A DNA stretch of 12,064 nucleotides from an uncultured Lachnospiraceae bacterium (GTDB taxonomy: Bacteria; Bacillota; Clostridia; Lachnospirales; Lachnospiraceae). The number at the start of each line of letters is the position of its first letter. The stretch's first letter is position 1. The stretch spans positions 1 through 12,064 of the forward strand of contig CAJOLO010000037.1 of the NCBI GenBank assembly GCA_905235345.1, written 5' to 3'. The position numbers were made by a program, and so were the translations under genes. Below the pieces are notes generated by a model. It saw only the letters and a list, made by a program, of their open reading frames with translations. It was not told the origin of the DNA and did no database searches. Below are positions 8,056 to 12,064 of this stretch, one piece after another.

Positions 8056-8121
8056 TGTTTTCTCACATTCTTCTATAATTTATTTATTTGTAACTTTGTA
8101 TCTATTCAGCTATGCTTCATA

Positions 8122-8172
8122 GATACGCGACAGGCATGGTGCTCACGCACATTCCGGTATGCCTGTCGTATC
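8122..8172 (-). promoter_or_regulatory. Large hairpin in the leader of the antiporter gene
   Basis: GATAC and GACAGGCAT (8122-8137, with a 2-base bulge) pair with ATGCCTGTC and GTATC (8159-8172), making 14 bp. The 21-base loop contains a smaller GTGC-TCAC-GCAC hairpin. No T-run follows on either strand, so it does not look like a simple terminator; a cis-acting RNA element or a dispersed repeat is possible. Confidence 0.45.
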
Positions 8173-8193
8173 GTAAAATTTACATTTTCATAC

Positions 8194-8218
8194 GCATCTC
8201 GCAGTAAATGCGAAATGC
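8194..8218 (-). promoter_or_regulatory. Second leader hairpin, just after the 33-aa gene
   Basis: On the - strand GCATTTCGCA and TGCGAGATGC form a 10-bp stem (one G-U) with a 5-base loop, 14 bases past the stop codon of the small gene. No T-run follows. It could be a processing or attenuation site between the small gene and the antiporter. Confidence 0.4.
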
Positions 8219-8232
8219 TACCTGAACAGTTA

Positions 8233-8334
8233 CTATTTATCTTTATTGTCGTCATTTCCGCCATGCTCCATGATGAATCCGGCAATACCGGCTGCGACGG
8301 CAATAATACCTAATATAATCACCATAATATCCAT
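8233..8334 (-). CDS. 33-aa single-helix membrane protein
   Basis: The ORF has a strong ribosome binding site, GGAGG (8343-8347), eight bases from the ATG at 8334; an in-frame ATG at 8340 is too close to it. The peptide has one hydrophobic, Gly/Ala-rich helix (about residues 2-22) ending at FIMEHGG, then a short very polar tail, NDDNKDK. This layout fits a small membrane protein with a cytosolic or surface tail. I do not recognise the family. It lies between another small membrane gene and the antiporter, all in one direction, so a role as a small accessory or regulatory subunit is possible but unproven. The upstream hairpin ATAAGGC / GCCTTAT (8355-8376) lies close to the ribosome binding site. 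Confidence 0.6.
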   Translation of the reverse strand: MDIMVIILGIIAVAAGIAGFIMEHGGNDDNKDK

Positions 8335-8354
8335 GATCATTTCCTCCATTTCCT

Positions 8355-8376
8355 ATAAGGCGTTCGTAAGCCTTAT
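8355..8376 (-). promoter_or_regulatory. Small hairpin before the 33-aa gene's ribosome binding site
   Basis: A 7-bp stem ATAAGGC / GCCTTAT with an 8-base loop ends seven bases upstream of GGAGG on the - strand. No T-run suitable for a terminator follows it. It might affect translation of the small gene. Confidence 0.3.
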
Positions 8377-8465
8377 TAATAATTTATCGTTGGCTGCAAT
8401 CTCTTTATTATATTGTGTTCATGATTATAAATGTTATGCAGACACCTATAATGCAATGAATTCAT

Positions 8466-8612
8466 TTAATCATAGAGAGAAGCATGATAACGAATCTTTC
8501 TGTATATCTTGTAAATGATCATGACAATCAGGGAGATTATCATATATAGGCAGAGTATCAGACTCATTCCTCCACCGAGAATTATAATGATCCATAATAA
8601 TATAGTACTCAT
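8466..8612 (-). CDS. 48-aa hydrophobic membrane protein
   Basis: The ORF starts at the ATG at 8612, nine bases after AAGGAG (8622-8627), and ends in TAA. The sequence is dominated by Ile, Leu and Met from residue 4 to 33, with a GGGMSL hinge at 13-18, so it could be one long helix or a helical hairpin. A basic, aromatic tail follows (YKIYRKIRYHASLYD), which should stay in the cytosol by the positive-inside rule. I have the impression that similar peptides occur as unannotated or hypothetical genes in Lachnospiraceae, but I cannot confirm it. It is followed on the same strand by the 33-aa gene. Its function is unknown. Confidence 0.65.
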   Translation of the reverse strand: MSTILLWIIIILGGGMSLILCLYMIISLIVMIIYKIYRKIRYHASLYD

Positions 8613-8852
8613 AGCTATTAACTCCTTTTCTTATATACGTAAGCCGAAAGATGACAAGTTATCGGTGAAAGGATGAACCTGATGATCAGACGGCTGCTTA
8701 ATTCATGCAACATTAAATAAGCTGATGAAAGAGGATGTCATTAGCCTGCGGATATAGTATTCAGTTGTGTTATATTTGAATTGATCGCTAGATTGACAGT
8801 AAAAATATACTTATGTAAACTGCCATTTAGTTTGCGAATGATACTTCTTTCA
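8613..8852. other. Gap upstream of the 48-aa gene
   Basis: No coding region is convincing here. On the - strand TTGTCA-16-TATAAG lies directly before the 48-aa gene, but its start point would fall inside the ribosome binding site, so it is doubtful. On the + strand TTGACA followed after 17 bases by TAAACT near 8793-8821 resembles a promoter with no gene behind it. Confidence 0.3.
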
Positions 8853-8867
8853 TCAGTATGATGAAAG
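8847..8867 (-). terminator. Perfect hairpin at the stop codon of the 137-aa gene
   Basis: CTTTCATCA-GTA-TGATGAAAG gives a 9-bp stem with a 3-base loop and includes the stop codon of the - strand gene. It partly overlaps a second palindrome, GAAAGGCCTTTC (8864-8875). The following bases on the - strand are not T-rich, so termination would be weak; it may instead protect the 3' end of the message. Confidence 0.35.
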
Positions 8868-9266
8868 GCCTTTCCTGCCATCCTTGGCATGTATATAGGC
8901 AATCAGATAATATCTGTGCCATACGTAGAGACGACTAAAGAAAATGTATATTTCCTGCGTCAAACGGAATACTCCCGACAGAATTGTCAGGGCAAAGATT
9001 AATAAGATAATGTTTCTGCCAATAGTCTTTTGGCGTGAACTGTTTTTAATTCCCTTGATTATTGCAAGTGACAGATTGCCTTCAGAAACATGAATTGCAG
9101 TGATATTATCGCTGGTGGTAAAAGACTGATTAGTAATGCTGCTTGAAGAATTGTTGCCTGCACTTGTCAGGGCATGACCATCTAAGCCCATGCTAAACAT
9201 TGACATGATGCATGAGATAAGTATAAAGTATAGTATAAATGTCTGTTGTTTTTTCATACTCTTCAT
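8853..9266 (-). CDS. 137-aa membrane protein of unknown function
   Basis: I do not recognise a named family. Residues 9-27 form a signal-peptide or membrane helix after a basic MKSMKKQQ start. Residues 30-80 are polar and rich in Ser, Asn and Thr, suited to the outside of the cell. A second helix (about 85-101) follows SRQKTIGRN, and the C-terminal part has amphipathic, aromatic character (IYIFFSRLYVWHRYYLIAYIH) and ends in a charged, Gly-containing tail. The ATG at 9266 is preceded by a modest AGGT eight bases upstream; M4 is an alternative. A good promoter lies about 100 bases upstream. The two small membrane genes and the antiporter follow on the same strand after a gap of 240 bases, so a shared function is possible but not shown. 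Confidence 0.65.
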   Translation of the reverse strand: MKSMKKQQTFILYFILISCIMSMFSMGLDGHALTSAGNNSSSSITNQSFTTSDNITAIHVSEGNLSLAIIKGIKNSSRQKTIGRNIILLIFALTILSGVFRLTQEIYIFFSRLYVWHRYYLIAYIHAKDGRKGLSSY

Positions 9267-9361
9267 AGTGTCTTACCTGCGATAATATTAATAGTTGCTG
9301 CAGCTTACAAGATAAATCGTATCTATTCATCAAGGCTATATAGTTACGATCAATCTTTTTT

Positions 9362-9390
9362 ATTATATATGAAATTGATGAAGATGTGAA
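9362..9390 (-). promoter_or_regulatory. Promoter of the 137-aa membrane protein gene
   Basis: Read on the - strand, TTCACA (9385-9390) and a perfect TATAAT (9362-9367) are 17 bases apart. The start point would be near 9355, giving a leader of about 90 bases. This is one of the best promoter matches in the window. Confidence 0.6.
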
Positions 9391-9456
9391 GAGGGAAAAC
9401 GCTATACTAGGCATGTATTGACATATATACGTTGTAAAATTCGAACAAATACGGAA

Positions 9457-9500
9457 TATAATTTACACTGTCTCTTTATTATAACTTTCAAATGTGATAG
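9457..9500 (+). promoter_or_regulatory. Possible promoter region for the 9502-9819 transcript
   Basis: A TATAAT at 9457-9462 has only a distant TTGTAA -35 (19 bases), and an extended -10 (TGATAGAAT, near 9495-9503) lacks a good -35. Either could start the transcript that ends at the terminator at 9788-9819. The region is divergent from the 137-aa gene. Confidence 0.25.
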
Positions 9501-9501
9501 A

Positions 9502-9780
9502 ATGAAAAAAGTAGCTTGATACGCACAGCGTATGATTTTACCGGATATTGAGAAAAATGAAGATTTATTAAAAAGACTATATGCATATGGAAAAAAAGTT
9601 GAAAATATAGTGTTTTAAGAGGAAAGGCTATGAAGACTGCATATTCAAGATAAAGTTGAAGGGAAAGTTAAAAGGAACATAAAAGATATCCCGGTAAGAT
9701 ATATTCTTGAAATGGAAATGGGACAGGCGATTAGCGAGATGCGTGCAGGAACCTGTAGAGATTATTGAATAGTATATGAC
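9502..9780 (+). pseudogene. Possible decayed gene or non-coding RNA
   Basis: ATG at 9502 gives MKKVA and a stop; the same frame then continues with an ATG at 9532 as MILPDIEKNEDLLKRLYAYG and ends at 9618. Protein-like text goes on in other frames: KRKGYEDCIFKIKLKGKLKG, then DIPVRYILEMEMGQAISEMR. Joined across two frame changes or stops, these make about 80 plausible residues with no long ORF. That pattern suggests a small gene broken by frameshifts; I cannot name it. A 6-bp hairpin, ATACGC-ACA-GCGTAT (9519-9533), lies at the start and a terminator at the end, so a structured RNA is the alternative. No RNase P, tmRNA or SRP core motifs were seen. Confidence 0.3.
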
Positions 9781-9787
9781 GAAGAAT

Positions 9788-9819
9788 GGCTGGAATTTCT
9801 TTTTTTTTCAGCCTTTTTT
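9788..9819 (+). terminator. Rho-independent terminator
   Basis: GGCTG (9788-9792) pairs with CAGCC (9809-9813) around a T-rich loop, followed directly by six Ts. Two further A-T pairs inside the stem are possible. It shows that the region to its left is transcribed on the + strand although it holds no intact gene. Confidence 0.6.
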
Positions 9820-10099
9820 AATAAATTAATATTGATATAAAAAAAATTTAGATAAATGTCGAAATATTATTATATGTAATTATAAAAGCCATACGCGAAT
9901 TGATAATTATTTGTTTCTGCATTTTTGTTGAATTATATTTGCCCAATTGTTATCATTATTCCCTGACATTTTATGATAATTAACAATTATAGCTGCAATT
10001 GTTGTTATACAATATTCGAATCAAAGAAATACAGGAATTGATAATATTTTGAAAAATATTAATATTTTCGAAAAATAAAAACATGGGAGGAAAAATAAA
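9820..10099. other. AT-rich intergenic island with inverted repeats
   Basis: This stretch is far richer in A and T than the left part of the window and has no coding potential that I can support. It contains an inverted repeat, AATTGTTATCAT (9945-9956) against ATGATAA and CAATT (9973-9988, with a 4-base bulge), and the 16-base palindrome AAAATATTAATATTTT at 10053-10068. TTGATA (10038-10043) with AATATT (10061-10066) 17 bases on could be the promoter of the next gene, in which case the palindrome covers its -10 and could be an operator. A-T richness alone makes short palindromes likely, so weight is limited. Confidence 0.4.
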
Positions 10100-10837
10100 A
10101 TGGAGATAGGGAGTTTAAATAAACAAACAAATACATATAATGTATTAGAAAATAAGAAAGTAAATAAATCTGTTTTTTCGATTACAATAAATAATACTTC
10201 AGATCCGATATTGGACTATTATCATGATTTGTGTGGTAAATATCCAGATGTTTCATTTAGATTAGATGATGTTAGAACTGGTATGATCAATGGCAGATGC
10301 CTTGGTTATAAAGATAGCATGAATCAGGTTGGAGATAACTTCGGTTGTGCAGGGCAATGTAGTATTTCTATTGACGTTAAGGTTATTGAAAATATGATGC
10401 AAGATTCAAGCTATGAAATAAGTGCAAAGGGATGGATAGAGGATAGTATAAGTCGTTATTCTCAATATGAAAAAAATAATCAATTAATTGGAATGGAATA
10501 TACAAGCGTACATATTGAAGATGATAATAGTAGGGTTTCTACTGCGATTGTAGGAAGTCATTTGCCTTATTCTACAGAGGAAGAAGTGAAAGCAATATGG
10601 AATTCTAATAACGAAGACAAAAATCAGGTTTTTTTATATAAAAAAATATTAGACAATGTCGACATGTTCGACAGCTTAATGGAGATATTTGACAAATCTC
10701 AAAACAAACAAAAGGAAATAGTAAAGAAATATTATAATGCAGATGAATTGATTGAAAAAACGGACAAAAGAAATAAAAATGCAACACAACAAAAAAGAGC
10801 TACTGTTGAATATGACAAGCACATACTAATGGAATGA
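10100..10837 (+). CDS. Orphan 245-aa protein of unknown function
   Basis: I do not recognise this protein with confidence. GGAGG (10086-10090) is nine bases before the ATG, so translation is likely. There is no signal peptide or membrane helix; a cytosolic or non-classically exported protein is expected. The N-terminal 30 residues are Asn/Lys-rich and low in complexity. A folded-looking middle contains ILDYYHDLCGKYPDVSFRL (about 37-55) and CSISIDVKVIENMMQDSSYE (about 87-106). The last 60 residues are highly charged and probably helical. The pattern of Y-x-x-L-x-x-K-x-P followed by an SISID-type strand loosely recalls DUF6033-like proteins of Lachnospiraceae, which is only a suggestion. Codon use is strongly AT-biased compared with the genes on the left, consistent with recent transfer. 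Confidence 0.7.
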   Translation: MEIGSLNKQTNTYNVLENKKVNKSVFSITINNTSDPILDYYHDLCGKYPDVSFRLDDVRTGMINGRCLGYKDSMNQVGDNFGCAGQCSISIDVKVIENMMQDSSYEISAKGWIEDSISRYSQYEKNNQLIGMEYTSVHIEDDNSRVSTAIVGSHLPYSTEEEVKAIWNSNNEDKNQVFLYKKILDNVDMFDSLMEIFDKSQNKQKEIVKKYYNADELIEKTDKRNKNATQQKRATVEYDKHILME

Positions 10838-10861
10838 TAAGATTAAAGTATCTAAATATTT

Positions 10862-10912
10862 ATGGAGCTAAAAAGTGAGCCGTGGATTGGAAAAAATATA
10901 GATGGATGCTAA
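10862..10912 (+). other. Short ORF in frame with the nuclease gene, closed by one stop
   Basis: ATG at 10862 encodes MELKSEPWIGKNIDGC and stops at TAA (10910-10912). After this single stop the same frame continues without interruption through 15 codons into the nuclease start at 10958. It has no ribosome binding site. It may be a remnant of another gene, part of a broken nuclease 5' end, or chance. Confidence 0.25.
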
Positions 10913-10958
10913 AGAATTCTTTATAAAGCTAAGGAAAGATTATACGAACAATCACTAA
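10902..10958 (+). CDS. 18-aa upstream ORF overlapping the nuclease start (TAATG)
   Basis: ATG at 10902 encodes MDAKEFFIKLRKDYTNNH and ends in TAA at 10956-10958, whose last base is the first base of the nuclease ATG. The peptide looks like the helical N-terminus of a folded protein rather than random sequence. Either a single-base frameshift has split the nuclease gene, or the short ORF delivers ribosomes to the nuclease start by termination and reinitiation. The ribosome binding site in front of it is weak. Confidence 0.35.
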   Translation: MDAKEFFIKLRKDYTNNH

Positions 10959-12064
10959 TGGATGTCGAGGATGATAACATTTTATATGTGCTTGGCAGAG
11001 AGTTTGATGAAACTCATACTCACTCAAAGATATTATTTCATCTGTTGTCAACGCCATACAAGAATAACATTTTTCTGATACAGATAGGTGTACCGGAACA
11101 ATATGTTGATATGGGAAAATGGACACCATACCGTGAAAGAACATTTGATGACGGAAGGATTGATTTTGTTCTTGAATCCTCGCAGTATGTTGTTGCTATT
11201 GAAATGAAGCTTGGAGCAGGTGATGGAAGTCACCAGTTGGAACGATATGACAGATTTTGCAAGAGCCGAAGAAAGGACTATGGGCTTTATTATCTGACAT
11301 TGGACGGTCGTGAACCATCTGAACAAAGTGTCGGTAATTTGGATAAAGCGCATTTTCATTGTATAAGCTTCAGCGATGATATCCTAAGATGGCTTGATAA
11401 ATGTATGGAATACACTGAGCCTAATGGCTATAAGCAATCATTTATCAGGCAGTACAAAGGAACGATAAAGCAGATTACTGGAAAGGGTACAATATTTGCA
11501 ATGAATGATTTGATAAATGATTCTGAATCGGCATTTGCCATAATAGAGTTATCAAAAGAGCTTGATAATAAGATGGCTGATGTCATGCTGCATTTTCTTG
11601 ATAAGCTGGTTAAATACGTTAGGGATAATTCGGGACGTGAGTGCGAAACTTATGATCTCAATGATGAATATTATTTTTCCAATAAGAGAACATATCCCGG
11701 CTTCTATACAGTACTTGATTTCATACAGATAGGAACGATGCTATATAGGTTTTATTTCTGTGTTGAGATTGAAGATAATCTGTATTATGGATTTGGATTT
11801 GACAGGGTAAAAAAGAATGGTGAAGAAGAAGGCGTAGATATGGATGCCATGATGAAGAAGAATGTGGCATTTTATGAAAAATGTACTTCAGGCATTGATA
11901 ATCTGAATATAAGAGATTTGAAAAAGGAAAATGGCCTTTGGTGGGCTTATGCAGAGAATACAAAGGGTGAGAAACTGGACTTTAAACATAGGAGTCCTGG
12001 GGTTATAGAATTGATTGATGATATGGATGTTCAGGTGGAATATATAGGGGATTATGTGGTTAAC
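10958..12064 (+). CDS. PD-(D/E)XK nuclease-family protein (3' partial)
   Basis: The frame is open to the right edge; 369 residues are visible. The nuclease core is clear: GRIDFVLE with D69, AIEMKLG with E82 and K84, and the downstream QLERY (Q93 to Y97), the order D, ExK, QxxxY found in the PD-(D/E)XK_4 type superfamily. The N-terminal helix DETHTHSKILFHLL corresponds to the conserved E-x-x-H-S segment of that family. The C-terminal half (about 180-369) is mixed and contains YYFSNKRTYPGF and aromatic strands; it may be a target-recognition part. Such proteins occur in mobile or defence contexts, but the target here is unknown. ATG 10958 has no nearby ribosome binding site and the family usually has some 20 more residues, so the true start may lie in the frame opened at 10902. 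The catalytic residues are intact. Confidence 0.8.
   Translation, partial: MDVEDDNILYVLGREFDETHTHSKILFHLLSTPYKNNIFLIQIGVPEQYVDMGKWTPYRERTFDDGRIDFVLESSQYVVAIEMKLGAGDGSHQLERYDRFCKSRRKDYGLYYLTLDGREPSEQSVGNLDKAHFHCISFSDDILRWLDKCMEYTEPNGYKQSFIRQYKGTIKQITGKGTIFAMNDLINDSESAFAIIELSKELDNKMADVMLHFLDKLVKYVRDNSGRECETYDLNDEYYFSNKRTYPGFYTVLDFIQIGTMLYRFYFCVEIEDNLYYGFGFDRVKKNGEEEGVDMDAMMKKNVAFYEKCTSGIDNLNIRDLKKENGLWWAYAENTKGEKLDFKHRSPGVIELIDDMDVQVEYIGDYVVN

Noticed and set aside
7241..8122. Two long + strand frames across the antiporter gene
   Set aside because: Both are antisense to the highly conserved alpha-repeats of the exchanger, and their Pro/Ser/Thr-rich text is what those repeats give on the other strand.
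8106..8303. A 65-codon - strand reading frame across the antiporter leader
   Set aside because: It covers both leader hairpins and overlaps the better-supported 33-aa gene in another frame; its product shows no structure or family features.
8628..8660. TTGTCA-16-TATAAG as the promoter of the 48-aa gene
   Set aside because: Its start point would fall within the gene's own ribosome binding site, leaving an untranslatable message; it is kept only as a doubtful note.
9193..9414. A 73-codon - strand frame upstream of the 137-aa gene
   Set aside because: It overlaps the promoter and the signal-peptide region of the 137-aa gene in another frame and lacks a ribosome binding site.
9502..9819. RNase P RNA, tmRNA or SRP RNA in the terminator-ended stretch
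   Set aside because: GAGGAAAGG near 9619 superficially recalls the RNase P core, but the rest of that core is absent, and no tmRNA tag or SRP loop motifs were found.
1..12064. CRISPR arrays, tRNA genes, transposase genes and attachment-site duplications
   Set aside because: No regularly spaced repeats, cloverleaf-like sequences, transposase motifs or convincing direct repeats flanking the AT-rich island were seen.

Overview
The window looks like a chromosomal segment of a low-GC, Gram-positive Clostridia genome, most likely Lachnospiraceae. This is an inference from base composition, AGGAGG-type ribosome binding sites, the style of the two-component/ABC module and the small membrane proteins. 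No rRNA, tRNA, CRISPR array or intact insertion sequence was seen.

Left part (1-6950, + strand). The window opens inside an AlkD-like DNA alkylation repair gene. A signalling and transport module follows: an OmpR-type response regulator, a histidine kinase with no membrane segment, a membrane-anchored GGDEF diguanylate cyclase, then a MacB/Bce-type ABC ATPase and a large FtsX-like permease. The regulator, kinase, ATPase and permease form the familiar set in which a two-component system controls an export or antimicrobial-peptide-resistance transporter. The cyclase sits in the middle with its own promoter. A hairpin terminator follows it, and that terminator overlaps a 12-codon ORF just upstream of the ATPase, so it could be an attenuator.

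Middle part (6951-9390, mostly - strand). A GC-richer imperfect palindrome of about 80 bases separates the permease from a convergent Na+/Ca2+ exchanger gene. Upstream of the exchanger are a leader with two strong hairpins, two very small single-helix membrane protein genes (33 and 48 aa) and a 137-aa membrane protein of unknown function with a good promoter. All run on the - strand.

Right part (9391-12064, + strand). A 300-base transcribed-looking stretch ends in a terminator and appears to hold a decayed gene or a non-coding RNA. It is followed by an AT-rich island with inverted repeats and an orphan 245-aa gene, then by a PD-(D/E)XK nuclease-family gene that runs off the window. The nuclease's 5' end is odd: no ribosome binding site, and a short upstream ORF overlaps its start as TAATG. 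This part looks like accessory DNA. The points most worth checking are the ATPase leader, the exchanger leader with its small proteins, and the nuclease start.
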